A DNA stretch of 64,000 bases. Origin: Salinibacterium sp. ZJ450 (GTDB lineage: Bacteria; Actinomycetota; Actinomycetes; Actinomycetales; Microbacteriaceae). Made by a program: the position numbers and the translations under genes. A model generated the notes under the pieces. The model saw only the letters and a program-made list of their open reading frames with translations, was not told where the DNA came from and ran no database searches. How positions within the stretch are numbered: the stretch's first letter is position 1; each line of letters starts with the position of its first letter. The DNA is taken from contig NZ_CP061771.1 of the NCBI RefSeq assembly GCF_011751885.2, positions 806,001 to 870,000 of the forward strand. Reading direction: 5' to 3'. Positions 16,259-25,080 of the stretch are shown piece after piece.

Positions 16259-17508
16259 GGCTCTACCGTCTTCTGCAGCTGCTCGAGATGCGTGCCGAGG
16301 TCGCCCTCGACCGCCGGGTACTGCACCGGGGGAGTCGCGGGCGGTGGCGCATTCACCCAGATCAGGATCGCGATCACGGCCGCGACTAGCAGCGCGCCAA
16401 TGCCGCCAGCCACCAGGGCGCGACGTCGGCGATTCTGCTGGGGCCGGGCGGATGTCGGTGCGGTGGCGCTGCCGGCTGGCGGCTGGGTCGGCAGGGCAGG
16501 GGCGGTGGCGGTACCGGCAGCGGCGGCGATACCCGCGGCAGCGGTACCCACCGCGGATGCTCCGGCGGTGTTCGCGGCATCCATCATCTCGGTGGGCGCG
16601 GTGACGGGGTGGGCGGGCATCGGCACGGCCTGCAGTTCGCGGGTGGGTTCGAGCACCTCGGTCGCGACCGGCACGGCGGCAAGTTGCCGCAGCATGAACG
16701 CCACCTCTCCCGCGCTCGGCCGGGCCTCTGGTTCGCGGTGGGTCATCGCGGTGAGCAGGTTCTCCCAGCCGTCGGGCAGTGTGTCGGGCAGCTCGGGATC
16801 GCGGGTCACCCGCGCGGCGGCCGACTCGAGGGCGGAGCCGGGGAAGGCGCGCCGTCCGGTGAGGCACTCCAGGATCACCAGGCCGAGCGAGTACACGTCG
16901 CTGGCCGCGGTGAGGGGCTTGCCGAGCGCCTGCTCGGGGCTCAGGTAGTTGGCGGTGCCGATCACCGAGCCGGTGGCAGTGTGGTGGGCGCCGTCGACCA
17001 GCCGGGCGATGCCGAAGTCCGCGAGTTTCGCGCGCGGACCGGTGGACTGCTGACGCTCATTGGGCACCAGGATGTTGGCGGGCTTCACGTCGCGGTGCAC
17101 CACACCCTGCTCGTGCACGTACTGCAGCGCGTCGGCGACATCGGCTCCGAGCAGCGCGGCCGTCGCGGCATCCATCTCTCCCGCATCGAGCACATGCCGT
17201 AGATCCGGCCCGTCGACGAACTCCATCACCAGGAACGCCGAGGCGTCGTCGCTGGCGACCGCGTCGAACAGGGTAACCAGGCTCGGGTGGTTCAGGGTGG
17301 CCAGCATCCGGATCTCATCGGTCTGCCGTTTGATGTCGTCGGCGTCGGCGAGCGTGGTGCGGAACACCTTGAGCGCCACCGTGCGGCCGAGCACCTGGTC
17401 TTCGGCCCGGTAAACGGACGCCATGCCGCCTCGCCCGATCACTGCCACGACCCGGTAGCGATCAGCGAAGACAGTGCCGACCTCGTTGTCAGTTCCCTGC
17501 GAAGTCAT
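16255..17508 (-). CDS. Transmembrane serine/threonine protein kinase (PknB-like)
   Basis: Eukaryotic-type kinase of 417 residues. The N-terminal catalytic domain (residues about 15-275) has GRGGMASVY (P-loop), VALKVF (ATP lysine), HRDVKPANIL (catalytic loop), DFGIARL and GTANYLSPEQ, so it should be active. An Ala/Pro/Thr-rich linker leads to a single membrane helix, ALVAGGIGALLVAAVIAILIWV. Only about 35 residues follow outside the cell and there are no PASTA repeats. I chose the ATG at 17508, which directly precedes the kinase domain and lies six bases after a GACAAT box; the longer frame from 17622 has no support. It is divergent from rseP with only 27 bases between the starts. Confidence 0.9.
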   Translation of the reverse strand: MTSQGTDNEVGTVFADRYRVVAVIGRGGMASVYRAEDQVLGRTVALKVFRTTLADADDIKRQTDEIRMLATLNHPSLVTLFDAVASDDASAFLVMEFVDGPDLRHVLDAGEMDAATAALLGADVADALQYVHEQGVVHRDVKPANILVPNERQQSTGPRAKLADFGIARLVDGAHHTATGSVIGTANYLSPEQALGKPLTAASDVYSLGLVILECLTGRRAFPGSALESAAARVTRDPELPDTLPDGWENLLTAMTHREPEARPSAGEVAFMLRQLAAVPVATEVLEPTRELQAVPMPAHPVTAPTEMMDAANTAGASAVGTAAAGIAAAAGTATAPALPTQPPAGSATAPTSARPQQNRRRRALVAGGIGALLVAAVIAILIWVNAPPPATPPVQYPAVEGDLGTHLEQLQKTVEP

Positions 17509-17514
17509 ACAGCC

Positions 17515-17520
17515 ATTGTC
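17515..17520 (-). promoter_or_regulatory. -10-like box of the kinase gene (GACAAT)
   Basis: GACAAT on the minus strand ends six bases before the kinase ATG at 17508. It stands back to back with the rseP box at 17524-17529, so the two promoters share a 27-base interval. Confidence 0.45.
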
Positions 17521-17523
17521 CCG

Positions 17524-17529
17524 TATTCT
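17524..17529 (+). promoter_or_regulatory. -10 box of rseP, leaderless
   Basis: TATTCT is followed by six bases and the rseP GTG at 17536. No Shine-Dalgarno sequence is present, consistent with a leaderless mRNA. Confidence 0.55.
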
Positions 17530-17535
17530 TCTGGC

Positions 17536-18861
17536 GTGGAGTCTGTACTGCTGTATGTCGTGGGGATCCTGATCATTGTGGTCGGGCTCGCGCTGTCGAT
17601 CGGGCTGCACGAAATCGGCCACCTGGTGCCGGCGAAGCTGTTCAGGGTCAAGGTCGGCCAGTACATGATCGGCTTCGGCCCGACGCTGTTCTCGAAACGG
17701 CGCGGCGAGACCGAGTACGGCGTGAAGGCGATCCCGCTCGGCGGCTACATCTCGATGGCGGGCATGTACCCGCCGGCCAAGCAGGGCGCGAAGGCCCGCA
17801 CCGCCAGCACGAGCTTCTTCGACACCATGGTTCAGGATGCGCGGGACTCCTCCGCCGACACGGTCACCGAGGGCGAGGAAGAGCGCACCTTTTACCGGCT
17901 ACCGGTCTACAAGCGCATCATTGTGATGCTCGGCGGGCCGTTCATGAACCTGCTGATCGCGGTCGTGCTGTACGCCGTGCTGTTCATGGGCTTCGGGATC
18001 AGCCAGCCCTCCACCACGCTCGGCAGCGTGTCGGAATGCGTGCAGTCCGCCGACAGCACCGCCACCGAGTGCGCCCCGGGCGACCCGCGCGCACCCGGCG
18101 CCGCCGCCGGCCTCCAGCCCGGCGACAAGCTGCTCAGCGTCGACGGCGAGCCAGTGGAATCCTGGGCACAGGCCACCCAGACCATCCGCGACAACCCCGG
18201 CCGGGCCATCGCGTTCCAGATCGAACGCGACGGCGACATCCGCACCGTGCAGGTCACCCCGCTGCTGACCGAACGTCCCGTCTTCGACGACGCCGGCCAG
18301 ATGAAACTGGATGCCGCGGGCAATCCGATCACGACTGAGGTCGGGTTCATCGGGGTGGGCGCCGCCTATGAGCTGGCTCAGCAGCCGGCATCCGCGGTGC
18401 TGCCCGCGGTGGGGGACAACATCGTGGCCGTCGGCAACGTGATCCTCCACCTGCCGCAGCGCCTCATCGACATCGCTGAGGCCGCGTTCGGTCCCGAGGA
18501 ACGCGACCCGAACGGACCGATCAGCGTGGTCGGCGTCGGTCGGCTCGCCGGGGAGATCGCGTCGATCGACGCTCCCGTCACGGAGCGCGCGGCATCCCTG
18601 GTCGGGCTGGTGGCGTCGCTGAACGTGGCATTGTTCGTGTTCAACCTGATTCCGCTGATGCCGCTCGACGGCGGACACGTGGCCGGCGCGCTCTGGGAGG
18701 GCATCCGCCGGTTCTTCGCGAAGCTGTTCCGCCGGCCCGATCCGGGCCCGGTCGACACCGCGAAGCTGGTGCCGATCACGCTGGCTGTGGTGATCATCCT
18801 CGGCGGCATGAGCGCGCTGCTCATCTACGCGGACATCGTAAAGCCGATCACCCTGCTGTAG
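17536..18861 (+). CDS. rseP: Site-2 intramembrane metalloprotease
   Basis: Zinc metalloprotease (441 residues) that cleaves membrane-embedded substrates such as anti-sigma factors. The first membrane helix carries the zinc motif HEIGH (near residue 23), and the second metal site is NLIPLMPLDGGH near residue 378. Between them lie a membrane helix (IIVMLGGPFMNLLIAVVLYAVL) and a PDZ domain with GLQPGDKLLSVDGEPV near residue 200. The C-terminal helix is LVPITLAVVIILGGMSALLIYA. The GTG at 17536 starts the first helix and follows a TATTCT box. Actinobacterial dxr, rseP and ispG usually lie together; here rseP is next to a Ser/Thr kinase on one side and catabolic genes on the other. Confidence 0.93.
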   Translation: MESVLLYVVGILIIVVGLALSIGLHEIGHLVPAKLFRVKVGQYMIGFGPTLFSKRRGETEYGVKAIPLGGYISMAGMYPPAKQGAKARTASTSFFDTMVQDARDSSADTVTEGEEERTFYRLPVYKRIIVMLGGPFMNLLIAVVLYAVLFMGFGISQPSTTLGSVSECVQSADSTATECAPGDPRAPGAAAGLQPGDKLLSVDGEPVESWAQATQTIRDNPGRAIAFQIERDGDIRTVQVTPLLTERPVFDDAGQMKLDAAGNPITTEVGFIGVGAAYELAQQPASAVLPAVGDNIVAVGNVILHLPQRLIDIAEAAFGPEERDPNGPISVVGVGRLAGEIASIDAPVTERAASLVGLVASLNVALFVFNLIPLMPLDGGHVAGALWEGIRRFFAKLFRRPDPGPVDTAKLVPITLAVVIILGGMSALLIYADIVKPITLL

Positions 18862-18896
18862 CGCGCGCCTAGCCGGTTGTCCAGTCGGTTTCGGTC

Positions 18897-18984
18897 CGCG
18901 CAGAACGGCAGCATTCCGCTTCAACGCGCCGGTGAAAACCGGATATCTGCGGCGCGTCACCGCGAAACACTGCCGTTCTGCGCG
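18897..18984. repeat. Intergenic palindrome family B, copy 1
   Basis: Outer arms CGCGCAGAACGGCAG (18897-18911) and its exact reverse complement (18970-18984) enclose an inner stem ACGCGCCG/CGGCGCGT and a central CCGGTGAAAACCGG. The two 35-base half-sites are related along their whole length. It lies between convergent rseP and thiolase genes. Copy 2 is at 47735-47820. Confidence 0.8.
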
Positions 18985-19074
18985 CGCGGCGCGGACGCGG
19001 ACGGCTCGACTCAGCCGCGGATGCCGCACGTCAGCTGCGGATGCGCACTCAGCGGGCCGCCCGCCCGCGCCGGG

Positions 19075-20256
19075 TTAGCGCGACAGGAGGAGCGCGTCGC
19101 CCTGGCCTCCGCCGCCGCAGAGCGAGACCGCGGCCTTGCCCGATCCGCGCCTGGCCAGTTCGTGGGCTGCGTGCGTCACGAGCCGGGCGCCGGATGCCCC
19201 GATCGGATGACCCATCGCGATCGCCCCGCCGTGGATGTTCACGATCTCGTTCGAGATGCCCAGGTCACGGCTCGACTGCAGCGCCACCGCGGCGAACGCC
19301 TCGTTGATCTCGACCAGGTCGAGGTCGCCGACGCTCCACCCCGCCTTGGCCAGCGCGGCGTTGATGGCTCGCGAGGGCTGCGAGTGCAGCGAGTTGTCTG
19401 GGCCGGCGGTCTGGGCGGCGCTGCCGATCACGGCGAGCCACTCGAGTCCGTGCGCCTCAGCGAAGTCGCGGCTGGCGATGACGAGCGCGGATGCCCCGTC
19501 GCTCAGCGGCGACGAGTTGCCCGCGGTGATCGTGCCCTGCGCGGCGAAGGCGGGTCGCAGCTTGCTCAGCGTGTCGACTGTGCTGTCGGCGCGTACGCCC
19601 TCGTCGGCGCTGACGATGGTGACCTCGCCGCGGCGACCGACGATCTCGACCGGAATGATCTCCTCGTCGAACAGGCCGTCGCTGTGCGCGGCGGCGGCTC
19701 GCTGGTGCGAGGCGGCGGCGATCTCGTCCTGTTCGGCCCGGGTAAGTCCGAGCTTGCCCACGTGCGCCTCAGTCGACGCGCCCATCGACAGTCCGTCGTA
19801 GGCGTCGGTGAGGCCGTCGTATGCGGCGTGGTCGATGGCCGACACCGTGCCGTATGCCCAACCCATCCGCGACCCCTGCAGCAGGTGCGGTGCGTTGGTC
19901 ATCGACTCCATGCCTCCGGCCACGACCACGTCGGCCTCGCCGGCGCGGATGACGCGCGCCGCGTCAATCACGGCGCTGAGGCCGGACAGGCAGACCCGGT
20001 TGGTGGTGGTCGACGGCACGTCCCAGCCGAGGCCGGCCTTGACGGCGGCCTGTCGCGACGGGTTCTGGCCACTGCCGGCCTGCAGTACCTGGCCCATGAT
20101 CACCGCCTGCACGTCGTCGGGCGACACACCGGCGCGTTCCACCGCCGCGCGGATGACGATCGCGCCGAGTTCGACGGCGCTGAGCGGCGCGAGTTGCCCG
20201 CGTACTTTGCCCAGCGGCGTGCGAACAGCTGAGAGAATGACAACATCCGTGGACAT
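19075..20256 (-). CDS. Acetyl-CoA C-acetyltransferase (thiolase)
   Basis: Thiolase of 393 residues, condensing two acetyl-CoA or splitting acetoacetyl-CoA. The acylated cysteine is in NRVCLSGLSA near residue 89, the His in NIHGGAIAMGHPIGASGARLV near residue 348, and the second Cys in SLCGGGGQG near residue 378. The ATG at 20256 has AAGGAG upstream; an in-frame ATG at 20301 would add a non-conserved stretch. It is divergent from the livK operon, which encodes 3-hydroxybutyrate dehydrogenase and a CoA-transferase, so it likely performs the final thiolysis of acetoacetyl-CoA. The downstream palindrome (18897-18984) separates it from rseP. Confidence 0.93.
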   Translation of the reverse strand: MSTDVVILSAVRTPLGKVRGQLAPLSAVELGAIVIRAAVERAGVSPDDVQAVIMGQVLQAGSGQNPSRQAAVKAGLGWDVPSTTTNRVCLSGLSAVIDAARVIRAGEADVVVAGGMESMTNAPHLLQGSRMGWAYGTVSAIDHAAYDGLTDAYDGLSMGASTEAHVGKLGLTRAEQDEIAAASHQRAAAAHSDGLFDEEIIPVEIVGRRGEVTIVSADEGVRADSTVDTLSKLRPAFAAQGTITAGNSSPLSDGASALVIASRDFAEAHGLEWLAVIGSAAQTAGPDNSLHSQPSRAINAALAKAGWSVGDLDLVEINEAFAAVALQSSRDLGISNEIVNIHGGAIAMGHPIGASGARLVTHAAHELARRGSGKAAVSLCGGGGQGDALLLSR

Positions 20257-20338
20257 GCTTGGCTCCTTCGCCAGTGTTGCGGCCAGTGTTGCGGCCGTCA
20301 CATTGACAGTACAACGCCCGCGTGACTATCGTTACTGA

Positions 20339-20360
20339 AACCTGAATCGAGTGTCAGGTT
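20339..20360. promoter_or_regulatory. Inverted repeat between divergent thiolase and livK, candidate operator
   Basis: AACCTGA and TCAGGTT, separated by 8 bases, lie between a possible thiolase -10 box (TACTGT on the minus strand, 20311-20306) and livK. Symmetry and position suit a dimeric repressor such as the TetR protein encoded in the operon (inference). A 13-base direct duplication, GCCAGTGTTGCGG, lies at about 20269-20294. Confidence 0.4.
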
Positions 20361-20409
20361 AGCACCAGACTTTCTCATCTCCTCCTACGACAGCAGGAAA
20401 GGCAATCAC

Positions 20410-21612
20410 ATGCGGGCTACAAAGAAGTACCTGATCCCGGCGCTTATCGCGTCGGTCGGTCTGGCACTGGCCGGATGCGCTCCGACCGCGACCACCAACG
20501 AACCGGCGGCCGAGGGCGAAGAACTCGCCCCGGTCGCGGTGTCGCTGATCACCTCACAGACCGGACCGCTCGCCACCTACGGCGAGGCGTACATCGCCGG
20601 CTTCGAGGCGGGCATCGACTACGCCACCGACGGCACCAAGGAAGCCGGCGGCCGCGCGATCGACATCACCATCTCCGACGACGCCGGCGACGCCGACACC
20701 GCCGTCAACCTGGCCCGCGACGCCATCGGCCAGGGCACCAAGATCCTCGCCGGCACCGCGTCTTCCGGCATCGCGCTCGCGCTCGCCGAGCAGGCCGAGC
20801 AGAACAAGGTGCTCTACATCTCCGGGCCGGCCGCGGCTGACGGCATCACCGGTGTGAATGGCTACACCTTCCGCTCCGGCCGACAGACCTACCAGGATGT
20901 CGCAACCGCCGGTACCTTCATCGGCGACCCGGCAGGCAAGAGCGTGCTGGTGCTCGCTCAGAACAACGCCTTCGGCAACGGCAACTTCACCGGCGTGCAG
21001 GCGGTACTCGGCGGCAAGGGCGCCGAGGTCACCAGCGTGCTGGTTCCGGAAGACGCCACAGAGTTCACCCCGTTCGCGCAGCAGATCGTGCAGGCAGCCC
21101 CCGACCTGGTCTTCGTGGCCTGGGCCGGCGCCACCTCCGGCGCCATGTGGCAGTCGCTCGACCAGCAGGGCGTGTTCGACGCCACCACGGTCGTGACCGG
21201 CCTCGGTGACGTCGCCACCTACGGCGCGTACGCCGCCGCAGGCGAGAAGATCAGCTTCCTCAACCACTACCACGGCGGGGCTGCCGACAACGAGGTTGAG
21301 GCCGCGATGATCAAGCACCTGGAGGCGAACGGCCACAAGGCCGACCTGTTCTCACCGGACGGCTTCAACGCCGCGCTGATGATCGTGCAGGCGATCGAGG
21401 AGGGCGGCGGAGACGACGTCGACGCCATGATCGACTCGCTCGAAGGCTGGGAGTTCGAAGGCCCCAAGGGCACCGTGACGATCCGCGCCGAAGACCACGC
21501 GATGCTGCAGAACATGTACCAGGCGAAGCTGACGAAGGATGGCGAGACCTGGGTTCCGGAGCTGATCGACACGATCGACGCCGACACCGTCACCCCGCCG
21601 CTCGCCAAGTAA
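20410..21612 (+). CDS. Liv-type ABC transporter substrate-binding lipoprotein
   Basis: Extracellular binding protein of 400 residues of the periplasmic-binding-protein type I (LivK/Leu-Ile-Val-binding) family. The signal peptide ends in LALAGC near residue 22. The mature part opens with VSLITSQTGPLATYGEAYIAGFEAGIDYA, and the usual APDLVFVAWAGATSGAMW hinge region is near residue 238. The ATG at 20410 has AGCAGGAAAGG upstream. It heads an operon whose nine downstream genes almost all overlap by four bases. Given the enzymes encoded, the ligand is probably a short-chain hydroxy or keto acid rather than a branched-chain amino acid (inference). Confidence 0.88.
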   Translation: MRATKKYLIPALIASVGLALAGCAPTATTNEPAAEGEELAPVAVSLITSQTGPLATYGEAYIAGFEAGIDYATDGTKEAGGRAIDITISDDAGDADTAVNLARDAIGQGTKILAGTASSGIALALAEQAEQNKVLYISGPAAADGITGVNGYTFRSGRQTYQDVATAGTFIGDPAGKSVLVLAQNNAFGNGNFTGVQAVLGGKGAEVTSVLVPEDATEFTPFAQQIVQAAPDLVFVAWAGATSGAMWQSLDQQGVFDATTVVTGLGDVATYGAYAAAGEKISFLNHYHGGAADNEVEAAMIKHLEANGHKADLFSPDGFNAALMIVQAIEEGGGDDVDAMIDSLEGWEFEGPKGTVTIRAEDHAMLQNMYQAKLTKDGETWVPELIDTIDADTVTPPLAK

Positions 21613-21624
21613 GGCCGACAACTG

Positions 21625-22380
21625 ATGACAGACCAGCCCGTGCTCGCCGTCGAGCACCTCGGCCTGCAGATTGGGGGCGCACGCATCATCGATGACGTGT
21701 CGCTCCAGGTCGGCAAGGGCGAGATGCTCGGAGTGATCGGCCCCAATGGGGCAGGCAAGACAACGTTGTTCAACCTGATCTCAGGAGTAATGACCCCCAC
21801 AGAGGGAACAGTGCTGCTGGAGGGCAACGACGTCACCGCCGACCCGATCGACAAACGAGCACGGGCTGGTCTCGGCCGCACCTTCCAGACATCCAGCATC
21901 TTCCCGGCGCTCAGCGCGCTGGAGAACGTGCGCCTGGCCGCCCAGGTAGCCCTCGGCCAATCGATCAGCCTGCTGCGCTTCCCGCGCGGCACCGACGACG
22001 CCACCCGCATCGCGCGGGAGCGTCTCGACGAGGTCGGCCTGATGAAGCACCTCACCACTTCAGCCGGCGTGCTCTCGCACGGCGACAAGCGCAAGCTCGA
22101 GATCGCCATGCTGCTGGCCGGGGACCCCCGCGTCATCCTGCTCGATGAGCCGATGGCGGGAGTGGGATCTGCGGATGTCCCGGGCCTCAGTGCCGTCATC
22201 GACCAGGTGCACAAATCGGGCCGCACCGTGCTGATGGTGGAACACCACATGGACGTTCTGCTGGGCCTGGTTGACCGCGTCGCGGTGATGCACCACGGCC
22301 AGCTGCTCGCCGTCGACACACCCTCGGCCATCATGGCCAACCCGGTCGTGCAGACCGCCTACCTCGGAGAAACCGTATGA
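21625..22380 (+). CDS. livG: Liv-type ABC transporter ATP-binding protein (LivG-like)
   Basis: ATPase subunit of 251 residues. Walker A is GPNGAGKTT near residue 40; the signature is relaxed to LSHGDKRKLEIAMLLA near residue 152, as is usual in LivG; Walker B is VILLDEPMAGVG near residue 173; and the H-loop is MVEHHMDVL. It pairs with LivF to drive LivH/LivM. It starts 12 bases after the binding-protein stop and ends in an ATGA overlap with livF. The symbol denotes family, not a proven leucine transporter. Confidence 0.9.
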   Translation: MTDQPVLAVEHLGLQIGGARIIDDVSLQVGKGEMLGVIGPNGAGKTTLFNLISGVMTPTEGTVLLEGNDVTADPIDKRARAGLGRTFQTSSIFPALSALENVRLAAQVALGQSISLLRFPRGTDDATRIARERLDEVGLMKHLTTSAGVLSHGDKRKLEIAMLLAGDPRVILLDEPMAGVGSADVPGLSAVIDQVHKSGRTVLMVEHHMDVLLGLVDRVAVMHHGQLLAVDTPSAIMANPVVQTAYLGETV

Positions 22381-23117
22381 CCGCCCCCATCCTGCGAGTC
22401 GCCGGGCTGAATGCCCGGATCGCCGGACAGCAAGTCGTCGAGGACGTCAGCTTCGAGGTGCCGCCGACCGGCGTGACCGCGCTGCTCGGCCGCAATGGCG
22501 TCGGCAAGACCAGCACCATCAAGGCCATCCTGGGACTGATCGAACGGCGCGGCAGCGTGGAATTCAGCGGCAGCCGCATCGACGGCCTACACACGCACAG
22601 AGTCGTGCAGCTCGGCATCGGCTACGTGCCGGAAGACCGAGAGGTGTTCTCCAAGCTGACCGTGGCCGAGAACATGCGTCTCGCCGAACGCGGCGGAGCG
22701 CCGAATCGCGCCCTGGTCGACGACCTGTTCCCCGACCTCGTCCCGCGGGCCGGCCAGGCGGCCGGCACCCTGTCCGGTGGGCAACAGCAGATGCTGTCGC
22801 TCGCCCGCACCCTGCAGAACGAGAACAAGCTGCTGCTGGTCGACGAACCGACCAAGGGCCTCGCGCCGCGGATCGTGCTTGAGGTCGGGCAGGCACTGGA
22901 AACTGCCGCGGCATCCGTACCGATCCTGCTGGTCGAACAGAACCTGCAGGTGGTGCGCCAGCTCGCCGAGACCGTGGTCGTGATCGAGGGGGGACGAGTG
23001 GTGCACACCGGCAACGCGCGCGAACTGCTCGACGACGACGAACTCACCACCCGGCTGCTTGGCGTGCACGGCGCAGCGAAAGACGACGACCGACTCTCCG
23101 AGGGGGCCGGGCGATGA
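22377..23117 (+). CDS. livF: Liv-type ABC transporter ATP-binding protein (LivF-like)
   Basis: Second ATPase, 246 residues. Walker A GRNGVGKTST is near residue 39, GYVPEDREVF near 82 is typical of LivF, the signature LSGGQQQMLSLARTL near 135, and Walker B LLLVDEPTKGLAP near 155. The C-terminus is extended by a short charged tail. It overlaps both neighbours by four bases (ATGA). Confidence 0.9.
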   Translation: MTAPILRVAGLNARIAGQQVVEDVSFEVPPTGVTALLGRNGVGKTSTIKAILGLIERRGSVEFSGSRIDGLHTHRVVQLGIGYVPEDREVFSKLTVAENMRLAERGGAPNRALVDDLFPDLVPRAGQAAGTLSGGQQQMLSLARTLQNENKLLLVDEPTKGLAPRIVLEVGQALETAAASVPILLVEQNLQVVRQLAETVVVIEGGRVVHTGNARELLDDDELTTRLLGVHGAAKDDDRLSEGAGR

Positions 23118-23989
23118 GCACGGTAGTACTGCTGTTGATCACCGGCCTCGGGCTCGGTGCTCTCTACTTCCTGGTGGCCAGTGGGCTCTCTTTGATCTAT
23201 GGGCTGATGGGTGTGCTGAACTTCGCCCACGGCTCCTTCCTCACCCTCGGCGCGTTCGCCGGCTGGGAAGTCGCCAGGCGGATGGAGGGCGACAGCTGGG
23301 TCACCTTCGCGGTGTCGATCATGGTCGGCGCGGCGGTCGGCGCGCTGGTCGCCGCCGCCACCGAGCTGCTGCTGATCCGGCCGTTGTACCAGCGCCACAT
23401 CGAACAGGTGCTGGTAACCGTCGGACTGGGCCTTGCCACGGTCGCCCTGTTCGAGGGCGTCTGGGGCGTCGACCAGATCTTCGTCAACGGACCGGCCTGG
23501 CTCGGCGAGATCACCGTCGTCCTCGGCGCCCGTATCCCGAACGAGTACTTCGCGCTGATCGCCGGCGCGGTAGTGGTGCTGCTCGCCATCGTGCTGTTCC
23601 TCAAGTTCACCCGGTACGGCCTGGTGATCCGGGCCGGCGTCGAGAACCGGTCGATGGTCACCGCGCTCGGCATCGATGTGCGCCGCGCGTTCACCCTGGT
23701 CTTCGCGATCGGCGGTGCCGCGGCAGGCATCGGCGGCGTGCTCGCCTCGCACTATGTCGGCTCCGTGTCACCGCACCTCGGGGTGTCGCTGCTGATCTTC
23801 GCGTTCATCGTCACCGTGATCGGCGGCCTCGGCTCGCTGCCCGGAGCGGCGATCGCGTCGGTGCTGGTAGCAGTACTGCAACAGTTCGCCAACTTCTACC
23901 TCGACGGCTCCGGCGACCTGGTGGTTGTGCTGCTGCTTGCCGCGGTGCTGCTCGTTCGGCCGGCAGGCCTCCTCGGAGCGAAGGCATGA
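23114..23989 (+). CDS. livH: Liv-type ABC transporter permease (LivH-like)
   Basis: Membrane permease of 291 residues with about eight hydrophobic segments. GLSLIYGLMGVLNFAHGSFLTLGAF near residue 24 is the LivH signature and the cytoplasmic loop VENRSMVTALGIDVRRAFTLVFAIG near residue 177 is the coupling region. It ends with LVRPAGLLGAKA, the typical LivH C-terminus. It overlaps livF and livM by four bases each. Confidence 0.9.
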   Translation: MSTVVLLLITGLGLGALYFLVASGLSLIYGLMGVLNFAHGSFLTLGAFAGWEVARRMEGDSWVTFAVSIMVGAAVGALVAAATELLLIRPLYQRHIEQVLVTVGLGLATVALFEGVWGVDQIFVNGPAWLGEITVVLGARIPNEYFALIAGAVVVLLAIVLFLKFTRYGLVIRAGVENRSMVTALGIDVRRAFTLVFAIGGAAAGIGGVLASHYVGSVSPHLGVSLLIFAFIVTVIGGLGSLPGAAIASVLVAVLQQFANFYLDGSGDLVVVLLLAAVLLVRPAGLLGAKA

Positions 23990-25080
23990 CCATGACAGAT
24001 ACCCACACCTCCTCGCGCCGGAAACTGCTGCCCTGGATCGTCGGGATCGGCCTGGTCGTGCTGTTCGCGATCCTGCCGCTGCTGAACATCTCGATCCCCG
24101 GTGTGCTGCCGGGCGCAACGTACACGCCGGGAACACTGCAACTGCTCGCGCTCGCCCTGCTGTTCTCGTCGCTGGCCCTCAGCTATCACGTGATCTTCGG
24201 CGTCGCCGGCATGCTCTCGTTCGGACATGCGCTGTACTTCGCCATCGGCGCGTACGGGCTCGGCATCGTGCTGCGCTTCACCGACCTGCCGCTGCTGGCG
24301 GGCATGGCGATCGTGCTCGTGGCCACCCTCGTGATCGCCGGGCTGCTCGGCTCGCTCAGCCTGAGGGTCTCCGGCATCGCGTTCGCCATGGTGACCCTCG
24401 CGTTCGCGCAGGCCGGCTCGGTGCTGGTGCGCCGCAACCCCGGGGTCACGGGCGGCGAGGAAGGCCTGGCGCTCGCCACCGACAACGTGCCCGACTTCCT
24501 GGTCGGGGTGGTGAACACCCGCAACATGTACTGGCTGGCGCTCGCCATCGTGGTGATCGTGTTCCTGATCGTCACCTGGTACGAGCACTCGCGCGCCGGC
24601 CACGTCGCCGTGGCCGTGCGGGAAAACGAACTGCGGGTGCGGGTGCTCGGCATGAAGCCGTTTTCGGTGAAACTGATCGCCGTGGTGCTCGCGTCCACTC
24701 TGGCCGCTGTCGTCGGCATGTTGTACCTGCTGCTGCAGAGCGGCGCGAACCCGACGAACGTCTCCAGCGACTTCACCCTGACGCTCCTGGTCATCGTGGT
24801 GCTCGGCGGGGTCGGCTCCCGGTGGGGTGCCGTGGTCGGGGGCATCGTTTACACCCTGCTCGACCAGAGGCTCACCGCGCTCGCGTCATCCGATGCCATC
24901 GCCGACCTGCCCGCGTTCCTGCGCATCCCGCTGTCTGAGCCGCTGTTCATCCTCGGCACGCTGTTTATTCTGGTTGTGCTCTTCCTTCCCGGCGGTCTGG
25001 CCAGCATTCCCGGCCGATTCCGCCGGACGAACCGACCAACGAAGGTCGGGCTGGAGAGCAGAGAAGAGGCGGCACTGTGA
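23986..25080 (+). CDS. livM: Liv-type ABC transporter permease (LivM-like)
   Basis: Second permease, 364 residues, about ten hydrophobic segments. SYHVIFGVAGMLSFGHALYFAIGAY near residue 67 is the LivM signature, and AVRENELRVRVLGMKPFSVKLIAVVLAS near residue 208 is the coupling loop. The ATG at 23986 overlaps the livH stop; a second in-frame ATG two codons on is possible. It ends in a GTGA overlap with the acyl-CoA ligase, so import and activation are co-translated. Confidence 0.9.
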   Translation: MTMTDTHTSSRRKLLPWIVGIGLVVLFAILPLLNISIPGVLPGATYTPGTLQLLALALLFSSLALSYHVIFGVAGMLSFGHALYFAIGAYGLGIVLRFTDLPLLAGMAIVLVATLVIAGLLGSLSLRVSGIAFAMVTLAFAQAGSVLVRRNPGVTGGEEGLALATDNVPDFLVGVVNTRNMYWLALAIVVIVFLIVTWYEHSRAGHVAVAVRENELRVRVLGMKPFSVKLIAVVLASTLAAVVGMLYLLLQSGANPTNVSSDFTLTLLVIVVLGGVGSRWGAVVGGIVYTLLDQRLTALASSDAIADLPAFLRIPLSEPLFILGTLFILVVLFLPGGLASIPGRFRRTNRPTKVGLESREEAAL

